From Bisporella sp. PMI_857 (taxonomy: Eukaryota > Ascomycota > Leotiomycetes > Helotiales > Helotiaceae), in the NCBI GenBank assembly GCA_021307315.1, contig JAJSPD010000062.1, positions 62,001 to 126,000 on the forward strand: DNA of 64,000 nt, given 5' to 3'. The translations under genes and the position numbers were made by a program. This document shows positions 22,225 through 33,311 of this stretch, in pieces. Numbering within the stretch: position 1 is the stretch's first letter; each line of letters begins with the position of its first letter. The notes below the pieces were generated by a model. It did no database searches. It worked only from the letters and a program-made list of their open reading frames with translations, and was not told the origin of the DNA.

Positions 22225-25200
22225 ATGGCGCTACAAGCAGACCCATGGTCCACTTCTAGCTCTCCACTCGACAGGTATCCGGGTGGAGATCTCAGCAAAC
22301 ATGAGCCTCAAATTCGACTTCTCGAAATTCTCCCTGGCAAGAGAGATGACGAAGTCCGCTGTAATCTCCGCTGCGTCAACTTCAAAGCCATTAAAGAGGC
22401 TGATGCTCTTTCTTATGCCTGGGGGCATCTTCCGGCAACGAGCACAATTTTTGTTAACGACGCCATATTCGAGGTTAGGAAAAATCTCTTTGACGCTCTT
22501 GTCCACATGAGACAGCCTTATTCCCCCACGATATTGTGGATCGATGCCATTTGCATCAACCAGTCAGACATTAATGAACGAAACCACCAAGTTCAGCAAA
22601 TGGCGGACCTTTTCAGCCTTGCGCGGAGAGTATTAGTCTGGCTAGGTCTAGAAACAGAAAATACCCAGGAAGCATTTTCTTTTCTCTCGAATTCTTACCT
22701 TCACAGTCCTTCTAATCGCAGAGAGGTTATGGATGATCCCCGCTGGGCTGCGCTGAAGGAGTTATGCGAAATGGAGTACTGGAATAGAGTATGGATCGTC
22801 CAAGAAATCTGCCTTGCGTCACGAGTTGTGATTTGCTGTGGCAGGCAACAGATTCCGTGGAAATATATATCCGAGTTGCGGAAAGCTCGAAAGCATATCT
22901 GGCCACAGTATCATTCGTCCGGAGAGCGTGACTTCATGCGTAGCCTTCCCGCCCGGCTTGATCAACAGAAGGAAGCCCGACTGAACGGTGGCTGCACTCT
23001 TTGGACATTGCTAGAAAACTTCAAAGATTCGTTGTGCCAGGATGTCCATGATAAAATATACGGATTCATGGGCCTTTTGACAGATTGCGGCAGCCGAGGG
23101 CTCACAATTGACTATGCGAAACCAGTAGGTCAGCTTTACCGGGATGTCATCTGGTTCTATCATAATAAGTTTGAGGAGGACTCTTCCTTGCACCACTCTG
23201 CACAGCTCATGAAACTTAGCGAATTTCTTCAAGACCTCTTTTGCAGTCATTCCGAATTTGATAAACGTGCACAAAAAAGTGCCTTATATCAGCAATCCAT
23301 ATGTACTCTTCGCGGACAACTTGAAGACTCTAGACCGGCCCAGTCGATATTTGTCTCAATATCAGCGTGCGACGTGATGGCTATCACTAGATTTCCAGAT
23401 TCGGATCATCCTCAAGCTAAAGAATACCGCGTTTCCGAATTGATCGATTTTCTTAAAGGGAAAATACCATACTCCCATCTAGGCTACTGGCGCGATATGG
23501 TTGAGTCAAACCTAGCAGGAGTAAACACAGTAAATGATTCTCAGGCATATACCACAGTCAAGTATAACGAGTACCAACGGCCACCGCTTGTTCAGAAGAT
23601 TAATCGTCCATCTGTATTCATTGCTGCACGAATGAATAATGGCTATGCTGATTACCAGCAGTCGTGTGTTGTCGGAATCGCCCCAGCCGGTTCCCAGACT
23701 GGCGACTTGGTATTAAGTTTTGTTGAGAGTCAAGTTGCTTTGGTTATGAGAGATCCTACATATAAGTACGATGCACCACCAGAGTTCGGACATGAATTAA
23801 AAATTTCAACTCAGAAGCTCATCGGACGTGGGTGTGTTTTTTCTTCTCACATGCAAAAAAAAGTGCAATTCAAGACCCAATTGACTCGCGATAAAGCTAT
23901 TGAGATAATCTGGCTCACATCCCACGATGCGAAATCGGTGGTGCCAAAAGATCCATTTCCTGCAATCCTGTCGATAGACCTTTCAACTTTGCAAATTGTG
24001 ACTAAGCCAAGCACCAATCATTTGGCATCTGGATTCAATAGACCAGCACTGGAGTGGTTTCCTTCCGAGAGCTCCAAACCTCACATCAAAGACGTATATG
24101 CCCATCGATTAAACAAAGCCCTGGATGATTCCGAGTTCCAAAAGATGCAAGAAAATCTGGAGCTTAGGAGATATGCTCTTGGGCCTGGCTATACAGCAAT
24201 TACCAACCCGGGTTCTATCGGATATGTTGTTTCTGCGCTGCAGATATTGTACATGCTGAAACCATTTCGAACGGTATTTGTACTCCGACCATACTATACG
24301 CAGATTACTCATTGCGATTAGGCTGTGCTGCGCGCAGAACCCACTCCGGACCAGAAATTGCTGACTGAGCTCCAGAACCTATTCTGGAAGCTTCATAATT
24401 CTACCTTACCGGTGAGCCCTCTAGGTCTGACAGATGCATTTGGATGGGAGCGGCAGCAGCTCAATGAAGCTCAGGACTTCTTTGAGTTCTGGATCGTATT
24501 TTTAGAGAGAATAGGAAATACCGCGCTTGGCAAAGAATCCACGGCTTTCATGGTAGGGGAAGTAAAGACGTTTTATAGTGAATCGGGATCACAAAGAGAT
24601 GAGTTCTTCTACAGTACTAATTAACCCTTTCTCCATTACTACTGCCACTGATATTTGCAGATTTGCAGGTTTCTGCAGCACCTAACTCAAAGCGATTGGA
24701 AGACTCATTGGCAGAATACTGTGGTATTCCTGGACCGCAAGACATTTCTAGGACCTTTAAACAACTGCAGCAAGTCTTGATTTTGAATACTAAGTTCTTT
24801 CAAATGGATTTGAAGACTTATTCAATCGTCATTGTAAATCGCCTCATTAAATCATTTGCTGTATGTGGTCTAACTTGATCAGGACACTGGAACCTTTGAG
24901 TATCCCTCTGAAGTAGACCTTGCCAGGTATACAGATCCTAATATTACCGATACCGTGTACCAACTACATGGGTCAGTTGAGTCTGGTCGCGCTATTACGA
25001 ATTTCTTTGCTAACAGGAATCTTTGTGTACAGAGTCGTAGTTCTTGAAGATGTTAAACCAACACCAAGGTATCTTCTATACTTACGACCACGCCTAGAAG
25101 ATCAGTGGATACTATTTTTCAAAGAAACCGTTTCCAATGCGCAGCGGAGTGAGGTTTTTGAAGATAACTTTCGAGGCAACAACCATAAAACCCTAAACAA

Positions 25201-25270
25201 CGCCCCCCTGAGAACGCCATATGTTCTTGTATATATTCAAAAATCAAGACTCAATGAGCTTTTAGGATAG
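22225..25270 (+). CDS. HET-domain protein fused to a degenerate USP7-like ubiquitin protease domain
   Basis: Five exons join in phase to 946 residues: 22225-24273, 24322-24613, 24661-24833, 24883-24971 and 25033-25270. Introns are 48, 47, 49 and 61 nt. An N-terminal HET domain (ALSYAWGH, ILWIDAICINQ, RRVLVWLG, WNRVWIVQEI) occupies about residues 45-240. From about residue 653 to the end the sequence follows the USP (peptidase C19) fold of the USP7/UBP15 type. It shows a Cys-box-like segment, LQNLFWKLHNS, AFGW, VLILNTKFF, FEYPSEVDL, LHGVVV and the ending YVLVYIQKSRLNELL. The catalytic Cys position reads SIGY (Gly, about residue 666) and the catalytic His position reads PRY (Arg, about 880), so protease activity is not expected. 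The stop-free frame over five exons argues that the domain is kept. Inferred role: a ubiquitin-related sensor or scaffold controlling a HET death effector. Confidence 0.85.
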
Positions 25271-26892
25271 TAGGGGAAAGTGGCAGGGGGATGGATATCC
25301 AAGCTTGATTTAAAGGGAAGAAGTAGAATCAAAACGGGATTGTGAATATGCCCAGTTGGTGAAATATGGTTGCTTGCTTAGCCCCTGAGCTAAGCGAGAC
25401 TGCTTGTGCACTTTCGGGGCATCGGGAAGTGGATTCAGATGGCATGAACCGCGGACAATGGATATAGGTCTCAGATAAGGCAGCAGCAGCTCGAAATTCG
25501 TTGCTTTTCCTGTTAGTTGACCATTTCATTCTAAATGAACTTATTTGAACTTAAGATCTGTGCAGTTTGGTAATACAATTGATGAGAAGACAGGATGATC
25601 TTAGGAAGTGCAGCATGAAATAGGGTGTTCTTGATGCCGTGAGACGTGCTGCGCTTGGTATTGAGGGGCTGACAAGAGTGTAACAAGTCCTATTAAGTAG
25701 TACAAGCCTGGAATAGGGCTGCAAGACACACGGGGAGCGGGTTTCGAGTTTGAGAAGATAGGTTCGTCTTGAACTATAAGCACGATCTCACAATAATATA
25801 TCACAACCAGAGGCATATCAACTGTCATATTTCACTCTAGAATGGGTGATCTTTGCGTTCAACGATAAGCTCGGAAACGAAGCCTCAAGCCTCAAGTTAG
25901 AGCTCGAGTCACTGGTATATACCAGTGTGATAAATGCTTTGATTACTTTCTTGTTACTTTTCAACATCTTCCAGTTGTTCAAAACTCCGCCCATGTAGTA
26001 ACGAACATAGTACATTCAGGTAATAATAGTTTCAGAAGTCCTTCCTAAATGCGCCAATCCTCAGTCTTGCGGGTTCGTCGAAGCCTTCAAGTATAATGCG
26101 GATGTGGTTTCGGATGTCGGGTGACCCATCAATGTGTGCTCTCAGCTTGTTATCCTCATTTTTCTCATTCGCAAACTTTCGGTCTCAAATTGACGGAGGA
26201 TCGTGGCAGCTAATGCCATTACAATGTACGAACGGGGGCCTCAAGAAGTCATGCATACCCCATGCATGGCGGTGGGACTCTCAGGCCAATTAAAAGTATA
26301 GTGTGCCTGTAACTGCCCCACAAATTCCTTCTTTCAGCGGTAGCAGAACCAGGGGGGATGCTTGATTTCTTGAGACCTCCTTTTGTGGCGGCTGAGCAAA
26401 GCCACATGTAACATAACTACAAGCGGGCACACTTAGATGGCGGCAATGGCAAGCCTCGCTGTGGAGTAGGTGGTCTGATGATTTATCGACTCGCATTTGT
26501 GGTGGCTTAGCATATCCATGTACAACGAGGAGAACACGCCCCTGTGGCGTAACTGGGGGTCCTTGTTAAATCCAAGTAAATGCCAAGTTAGGCCGGTTAT
26601 AACCTTTATCAATGGCCTTTTGCTGACTTGTTTCGCGGAATCCTAATTCCTAGGCGCATTAGTGAGGTTAGCATTGACCGCGAGGCTGCCCCCAAAAAAA
26701 AAGTTGGCAACCTCAGCCATGTCAGGACATGGATAGGGTTTATGAGGGATATAGACAAAATCCTACAGAAATATAGTTGCAATCTCTTCATTAACACAAT
26801 GCGTTTCCTCGTTTTTCGGTCATCACCAACACCTTTTTTCATAAACTTGGTCCAATGGGCCGCGTCAATTTGCAATACATAGCGGTGCCGTC
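25271..26892. other. Intergenic, 1.6 kb, nothing recognised
   Basis: No open frame here shows a known motif, and no repeat ends were found. It separates two intact same-strand genes. Confidence 0.35.
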
Positions 26893-28758
26893 ATGTCTCC
26901 GCCATTCATTTTTCGCTTCTGTGTTCTTAGCGTTGTGCAAGTTCCAATTGCTCAAGCCGCGACATTCAAACCAAATTGTACTCTACCCACCTCCAGTACT
27001 AATTTTGTCGCAGCTCCAAATACTCGCGGCACTTTGTCAATTTTGTGGAACTGCTTGTCGGTAATCATTCTCTGTACATGGAACATTCAACATCTCAACA
27101 TCCCATCTCGCCGTCCCTACTACGACGCTTCCGGGAAAAAATACAGCTGGTTTAAGATGACCTGGTGGGGGATAGTGGATACAGGAGCAGACCTTAAGTG
27201 GATGTTATTGACAATCCTTGTCCCAGAGTACATTGTGGGAAGGGCCTTGAGCGAAAGACTTGCTGCAGCAAGCAGCCTCGTAGCTTTGAGATCGCGATTT
27301 GGCGAAGAGATGGAAATGGTTCACGCGTATATTATGAACATGGGCGGTTACTACCTCGACTTCTCCGAAGTAGGCTTCTTTGGAGTGGATATCGCAAACG
27401 TCAACTCCTCAGGCTCGACAGGACTCGGTTCCACGTTGGTTGACTATTCGGGTGCCCATTTCTCTGGGCATCAAGTTAACAAAGATTCGCAGCAACTTCA
27501 CAATACATTAAACCCTCGCAGTTCCCTGGGGAATGATCTTTCTGTTCCCACCCTAAGCTCTCACGGGCCAGAGCCCTTTAAGCTGCCCAACCATAAACAA
27601 GAAAACGCCAAAGATGAGAAGGAGGTGATCTCAAACACCGGGGAGAGTAGCCAATCAGCCTGTATAGCTGAATCTTTCTCCAGAGGAGTAGCAACGCCCG
27701 ACTTGGACAATAATTCCGGCAGATCTCAACTTGCCGAAGCGCCGCCCCGCAAAGAATCCAAAAAGCTACGTTCTGTTCCTTCAAGATCTTCCACTGAGCA
27801 AATACCGATTGGATCTCTTTCCGAATTCCAGATTCTTAATTTGTCTCGTTTCAAACACGAAGCTTGGGCACTTACCGCTCTGCAACTCTTAAGCGCTAAA
27901 GGCTTCAAGCTGTATCATGATCTCCCTTCAATTTCTCCACAGGATCTTGAAGCACTTGGCAACAGTGACCCTTTAGTCAAGCTTCTAGCTGTGGCTCAAA
28001 TCAGCTGGCTGATTATACAGCTCCTTGTCCGCTATCGAAACAACATTGTCTCCTCGCAGCTAGAGATTGCCACTCTATCCTTTTCAGTGTGCAGCATGCT
28101 TACATATGCTATGCTATGGAACCGACCCCGAGGAGTAACTACACGATATCGAATAAAGGCAGCTAAGGCTCCCAAGGAGGATGAGATTCTGCTACTGGCC
28201 ACATTCGGTCCGGGGTATTTATGGACGTGGAACCGCTTCCAGGGGAGTGAAGATGAAGAATTGCATCTGATGCCAATACCAAATGATGCTAGTCATGCTG
28301 TGGATGTTAGAACTTTATTCGCAGGGTTTGAGGACACTGTTGTCGTACGAATGCTAGTGGAGTGGCTACGTCATAATCACCCTGCCGTTGTCAGCGTCAT
28401 TGCTGGCTCTGTTTTTGGTGGGAGCCTATTTGGGGCTCTACACTGCCTTGCCTGGAACTTTAGTTTCCCAACACAGACTGAACTGGCTCTTTGGAGGACG
28501 TCTTCAATTTTGACGACAGTTCTGCCACCATTGTCGGTTTATTTTGATCTTCAGTGGTCCCACTACAACGGATGGGTAGAGCCTTTGGAGGTTACAACAA
28601 AGCGGCGACTCCACGGCCCTATTCTTTTAGTTTGTTTTATACTTCCATATATTTTAGCTCGAATTTTTCTTTTGTTCGAAATGTTCTGGAGTCTCTTCTT
28701 TCTACCACCTGAAGCTTTTGTCGATACCTGGCCTGGAGGCTTCTTGCTTTGGGGCTAG
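26893..28758 (+). CDS. Multi-pass membrane protein of an uncharacterised fungal family
   Basis: A single-exon frame of 621 residues opens with a signal-like hydrophobic segment (FRFCVLSVVQVPIAQAA). It is followed by the recurrent fungal pattern NCTLPTSSTNFV, GTLSILWNCLSV and W.IQHLNIPS, and then LKWMLLTILVPEYIVG. A central hydrophilic region (about residues 175-310) contains many Ser/Asn/Glu. The C-terminal half has four or more membrane segments (WLIIQLLVRY, VVSVIAGSVFGG, ILLVCFILPYILARIFLL) and ends PPEAFVDTWPGG. I know this as a common hypothetical membrane protein of Pezizomycotina without assigned function. An LTR fragment begins 43 bases after the stop, so the last residues could have been altered. 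Confidence 0.8.
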   Translation: MSPPFIFRFCVLSVVQVPIAQAATFKPNCTLPTSSTNFVAAPNTRGTLSILWNCLSVIILCTWNIQHLNIPSRRPYYDASGKKYSWFKMTWWGIVDTGADLKWMLLTILVPEYIVGRALSERLAAASSLVALRSRFGEEMEMVHAYIMNMGGYYLDFSEVGFFGVDIANVNSSGSTGLGSTLVDYSGAHFSGHQVNKDSQQLHNTLNPRSSLGNDLSVPTLSSHGPEPFKLPNHKQENAKDEKEVISNTGESSQSACIAESFSRGVATPDLDNNSGRSQLAEAPPRKESKKLRSVPSRSSTEQIPIGSLSEFQILNLSRFKHEAWALTALQLLSAKGFKLYHDLPSISPQDLEALGNSDPLVKLLAVAQISWLIIQLLVRYRNNIVSSQLEIATLSFSVCSMLTYAMLWNRPRGVTTRYRIKAAKAPKEDEILLLATFGPGYLWTWNRFQGSEDEELHLMPIPNDASHAVDVRTLFAGFEDTVVVRMLVEWLRHNHPAVVSVIAGSVFGGSLFGALHCLAWNFSFPTQTELALWRTSSILTTVLPPLSVYFDLQWSHYNGWVEPLEVTTKRRLHGPILLVCFILPYILARIFLLFEMFWSLFFLPPEAFVDTWPGGFLLWG

Positions 28759-28800
28759 CGGGTCCGCTGCTGGTAAGCCATTATTCTACCATGCTTCCTA

Positions 28801-28984
28801 TGTAACAGCCAGGATCCGGCAAACCAGTTCAAGACCCCGGATATGGAATAAAAGTCCTTATGGGAAAGATTAAGGTTTTCAGCTGCAGCACCTTCAAGGC
28901 TGCAAACGGCGTGACCAGCTTATGGCCAGCCATAGGCTTGCAGCCACAACGAGAGCGTATGACCTAGACTATCGTGGGCTTCTT
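28801..28984 (+). mobile_element. Truncated LTR, family B
   Basis: The segment begins TGTAACAGCC and follows the first 180 bases of the LTR at 43103 closely. Most differences are CG-to-CA or C-to-T transitions. Similarity ends near the GGGCTTCT block; the 3' half is missing. Confidence 0.8.
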
Positions 28985-30546
28985 AAAAAAAGTGGTTCAA
29001 GAAGCTTGAGATTCTATCACACATGCTACAATTGAAAATATTATTAAAGAAATAGGTGATAGATATATTGCGGTGATTCTAGCAGATGGAGACTACACAA
29101 AATACTGGAGAATTCGTTTGAAACAGATACCAAGCTTTCTAGCGCGCGGACTCGAAAAGCTTAGCAGAGATCGCAATTGGCTAGTGCACAGTTGGAACAT
29201 CACATCACGAGAAAAAAAAATCGCGCAAGGCGGCAAACGGATAATGTATGCCAAACTTAGAACGTCGGACTTGTATAATACTTTTTGCAATTTCACAATC
29301 AAATCGATGTCACTTTTGAGCTTTCGTATGCATACGTGATTAGGCTTGTTTAAAGACTTGAGATTTACACATTATAGCATAACGTCAATAAATTCCGGAT
29401 TCTCATAACCTGGACCTGTTCCGCGTGTGTTGAGATCAAAATTCCGATATTCAATACATCAGGATCCGAAGCTGAGATACAGGTCGCGAGAACCGGGGGT
29501 GTCAGATGCAGGAATGCTACGTGACAAGGGGTTCGCGCCAGGGGGCACGGATGCTATAATGAGGCTCGGGACATTGTAGAAATGGTGGAGATTAGCTTTT
29601 GCATCAACAGAGTTGATTTGTGCCACGCTACACAACCCGCCTTACACGGAACATGCCGTGAGCTATGTAAAGCTCAGCCCAACACTTAGTTATCTCTTTT
29701 CGGCAGGCAATCGCGTTGGCTGAAGGAAGAAAGAAATTTCAGCTAACCGCCAGAATATTGCGCCTCATTTTCCAGTGTAGAGATTTCTGCGAACGCCTCT
29801 AATTCGGAATCCGTCCTAGAAATGGACGCTTTTCTCCGACACAACGCAGTCCAATATAAAACAGCGCTTGTCCTAAATCTTAGATTGTTGGCATTTTGTG
29901 GGCGGTGCGAAGGTCTGTCGCATTAATTGCAATGAGGAGACTGTTATTAGTAATAGTGGTCAAGCTGAAGGCGTAAAACCTGCTGACTGGGTCGCATGTG
30001 GCTGTACCAGCGACGGTGGCGCCATTGCTTGTGTATTTGGCTTGATTCTAGAGATTTTAATAATTAAAATATGCATATCCTGATCAACCTTTGCCTTCAA
30101 CCCATCGATAAGATCCCAGGCTTTGAGTGATAACTTGCGTTATTCCTCATATCTTTTCTCTAACTCCTTGTTGTCGGCTATGGCCTGTTTTGGCAAGTTG
30201 ACTCGTCTTATAAGGGCTTTCAAGCTATGCAAATATATGGGCTCGAGCTGAAGCCTTGATTAAGAAAAAATCTAAGACCTGCATGAATCTTATTTGACTC
30301 GGGAATGCTTGAGAATGGTTTATAGGAGCATATCGGTTGCAGCCGCTCTGATGGCTAATCCGGTGACTTGTTCTAAGACTTTTATGCTCGTGACTCAGTT
30401 CCCTTCCATTTTTGCGATGCTATTAATAACTACGTTCTGCCTCTTTTGCATTATCCTTAGCTTCCCGGTAATCTTGCTATTCGGCTTGCTCTGGTATCGT
30501 CCTTCTAGTCCTTTTAAGCAGCCCACTTGATGGTACCTCGGAAGGT
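28985..30546. other. Intergenic, nothing firmly recognised
   Basis: A coding-like snatch at 28990-29340 (EIGDRYIAVILADGDYTKYW) lacks a known match. A 70-residue hydrophobic frame ends at 30530, just before the HET start, and is more likely 5' leader than a gene. Confidence 0.35.
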
Positions 30547-32397
30547 ATGAAAAGAACAGCCGATCCAACATATGAATACACCAGACTACCGAGTGGACGA
30601 TGTATCCGGCTTCTCAATCTTCATCCAGGCCCCCCTGGTTTCCGTTGCGAGCTCGTTCCTCAATCGCTTGACCTGATTTCCTCATTTGAGGCTATCTCAT
30701 ACATATGGGGTGACTCTGTGAAATCAGATTCCATAATGATTGAAGGCTGTTCGCTGCCGATTACAAAGAATGCTTATGAAATTTTGGCTAAGTTCGCACC
30801 AAAAGCCGGTACCAGGGTACTTTGGATTGATGCCATCTGCATCAATCAGGATGATGATATAGATAAAAGCCAACAGGTCCGGTTGATGAAGGAGATTTAT
30901 AGCTCTGCGTCACGCGTCATTATCTGGCTAGGAAATCCTCCAGAAGCTAGCCTTGCGCATGATTTTTTTAGCCAATCGAATAGTCAATTCCCCGGAAAAG
31001 CATCAGATGAGGCACACGTATCATCTACAACCATAAATGATAAAGACTTAGGACAGCTCGAATTCCGAAAATTGCTTCAACATCCCTATTGGACTCGTGT
31101 TTGGGTCGTCCAGGAAATCGTAGTGGCACGGGCTGCTCATGTCTATTATGGTGACAAATTTTGGGGTTGGAGACAATTTGCGCGTATAGTTCGTGCCTTG
31201 CTCACTGAAGAGAAGCGAGCCCTGCTGCGGAAAATGAGCCAGCTCGAGGGGCTGAGAGTCTCGCACTTTGTGGGCGTGGAGAAAATTAGCACAATTGACG
31301 AGATTCGTCGTCGGTATAGGAAGCAACACCACGACGACCTGCCAAGGATACTGATCAACTTCTGCGATTCTTGTGCTACAGTTGAGAGGGATCGTGTATA
31401 TGCATTTCTAGGTATTAGCAGTGCCGCCACAGACAATACGCTCATGGCGGATTACACGAAGTCGGATCGTCAAATTTTTGAAGATGTGGCATGCCATTCG
31501 CTGAGAACTGAGCTACCTTTCCTATACTTCTCATTTGCTGGTGTTGCTAATGGTATTAAGGCGGATACTTGGCCCTCGTGGGTTCCTGACCTGAAAAAAG
31601 CCCCCGAAATCCGCCTTCCCTTTCCTCTTTGGGATTTCGGGAAATACACAGCGAGTGCAGATGCCAAGCCTCACATTCGTATCTTGGAAGAGAGCCACCA
31701 AATTGCTGTGAACGGAGTGATTGTAGACGAGATCGCGGTGGTGACAGATATGAAATCGGTAATAGAGCCAGATGAAGCCGCACAACTGAGACAGCATGGA
31801 AGATTCATGACAAAGCCTGCCATGCTTGCTTTTTGTCAGAGAGAACTGCAACGACACGAAGAGGCATGGGAGATCGCAAAACAAAGAACACAGAAAACCT
31901 ATACTCTCAATGGACAGCCTCGAAACGAGGCTTTTTGGAGGACCTTGCTCTGCGACATGTCCTCCAATCCCATCCCATCAGAATTCTGTTCCAATGACGA
32001 TTATAAGGAATGGGGGCAGCTAGTCAATACTCTTCTTCAAGGGTTAGAAATGCGTAAAGGAAGACCCACGGACTACCGTAGTGAAGATCAACCTAATCTA
32101 TTGCAAGATGGAACTGATATACCTTTCCTAGACTTGCCTGATTTGACTTGCTTCCCTTTACGACTCAGTCTATCATCATTCAGGCGGCAGTTTGCAGTAA
32201 CGAAGCAAGGGTACATGGCACTTGCGGTCCCAGGAATACGCGCAGGCGATATAATTTGTGTGTTTTCAGGCGCTGAGACACCACATGCATTAAGAAAAGA
32301 TAATGGTGCGCCTGATGGAAAATACAGACTTATTGGCGACATATATGTGCATGGATGGATGGATGGGAGTAAGTTTTTGGAGTGTGAAGAAAAATAG
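30547..32397 (+). CDS. HET-domain protein, intact, single exon
   Basis: The 616-residue frame has a canonical N-terminal HET domain: IRLLNLHPG, FEAISYIWGD, RVLWIDAICINQDD, SRVIIWLG and WTRVWVVQEIV (residues about 20-215). The C-terminal half ends with the pattern usual in this subfamily: QGYMALAVPGIRAGD, then VFSGAETPHALR and IGDIYVHGWMDG. HET domains drive heterokaryon incompatibility and cell death after non-self contact, usually controlled by a partner. No sensor domain is attached. Length is normal for stand-alone HET proteins and no lesion was seen. Confidence 0.92.
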   Translation: MKRTADPTYEYTRLPSGRCIRLLNLHPGPPGFRCELVPQSLDLISSFEAISYIWGDSVKSDSIMIEGCSLPITKNAYEILAKFAPKAGTRVLWIDAICINQDDDIDKSQQVRLMKEIYSSASRVIIWLGNPPEASLAHDFFSQSNSQFPGKASDEAHVSSTTINDKDLGQLEFRKLLQHPYWTRVWVVQEIVVARAAHVYYGDKFWGWRQFARIVRALLTEEKRALLRKMSQLEGLRVSHFVGVEKISTIDEIRRRYRKQHHDDLPRILINFCDSCATVERDRVYAFLGISSAATDNTLMADYTKSDRQIFEDVACHSLRTELPFLYFSFAGVANGIKADTWPSWVPDLKKAPEIRLPFPLWDFGKYTASADAKPHIRILEESHQIAVNGVIVDEIAVVTDMKSVIEPDEAAQLRQHGRFMTKPAMLAFCQRELQRHEEAWEIAKQRTQKTYTLNGQPRNEAFWRTLLCDMSSNPIPSEFCSNDDYKEWGQLVNTLLQGLEMRKGRPTDYRSEDQPNLLQDGTDIPFLDLPDLTCFPLRLSLSSFRRQFAVTKQGYMALAVPGIRAGDIICVFSGAETPHALRKDNGAPDGKYRLIGDIYVHGWMDGSKFLECEEK

Positions 32398-32490
32398 TTT
32401 ATACTTAAGTAAGACTTTATTAAAATTAACGTACTCAATAAGCGAGCTGCGCAGCAATGCAAGCTGCGCAGTTTGAAAACCCACCCAAAT

Positions 32491-32602
32491 TGTCACGGTT
32501 ACCACGTGATCATTCTGATATGCTTTCCTATTTAGGGCTAGTGGCACGCGTTCCCCATGCTTGACCTAGTTGACGATTCTCGAGCTCTACGGATTCGTGA
32601 CA
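32491..32602 (+). mobile_element. Short LTR-like remnant
   Basis: The segment begins TGTCACGGTTACCACGTGATC and ends ATTCGTGACA, the same ends as the LTRs at 50373 and 53358. It is only 112 bp, so it is probably internally deleted. The flanks (CAAAT / CAAGG) do not form a clean duplication. Confidence 0.55.
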
Positions 32603-32719
32603 CAAGGGCACAGTACAAACTAAAAGTCACTTACTCTAGTCAATTTTACTTCGCGACTTCTTCATTGTTGTAATATCGAACTCTCTAATGGATCGCACGT
32701 TTATTTAGGTATATTCCCT

Positions 32720-33121
32720 TTACTGACTTCCAATAGCGTATGCCTGTAGTACGTAAAGTCTTCTTAATAGTGTTACAGCAACGCTTAATATCTCCACATT
32801 CGCACACCAATTTTGAAGAGCTTTGTAAGAGAACGTGGGGTGTTTTCGTACAAGTAAATAAAAAGCTCGAATTGGCCTTTTATTAAAGCCATTTGGCTGG
32901 CCAGAGCGAGGTCTATCACTCAAATTATGAGTGCTCTTCCATCGTAGGTAGGAATTGCGATCTGTGTTTCGATGACAGCCAAACAGGCTCGCGATTTCAT
33001 TTGGACGATCCCCATTCAAAACAGCAGATATAATCGAGCTTCTTGCTTTCTTGGGAAGAGGGCTATTGGATTTACGATCAACAACTAACTGGCGAGCAAG
33101 TTGTTTGTGTGGAGTAGGCAT
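32720..33121 (-). pseudogene. Truncated Tc1/mariner-like transposase
   Basis: The frame encodes an N-terminal helix-turn-helix pair of a Tc1-type transposase (KKARSSIISAVLNGDRPNEI and a second half with DRPRSGQPNGFNKR, RKHPTFSYKALQ). It stops after about 133 residues, before any DDE catalytic domain. The region downstream is not transposase-like. This is a dead fragment. Identification rests on the HTH linker pattern. Confidence 0.6.
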
Positions 33122-33311
33122 ATTGTGGTGATGAAAAGAGTAGGAAGTTTGGTGTTCATTGTGTACGTGTAGAGTGGGTGGGGCATGCACAACGACTAAA
33201 TGACAGTAATTTTTACAGGCTCCTCTGAGTCAGGCGACCCCTCATTCCCGTCAATGAAGACGAAGAGCGAGCAATGATGGCCGCTGACACTAATATACGT
33301 AGCAAGTCAAA

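Noticed and set aside
22225..24321. HET protein ending at the TAG at 24321 as a complete 698-residue product
   Set aside because: The TAG is the last three bases of a 48-nt intron, and coding continues in phase into the rest of the USP-like domain.
29073..29339. 88-codon frame after the LTR fragment
   Set aside because: Coding-like wording but no match, no start context and no neighbours; left as unexplained.
30318..30530. Short hydrophobic frame immediately upstream of the HET gene
   Set aside because: It lacks any family resemblance; more likely 5' leader sequence than a small membrane protein.
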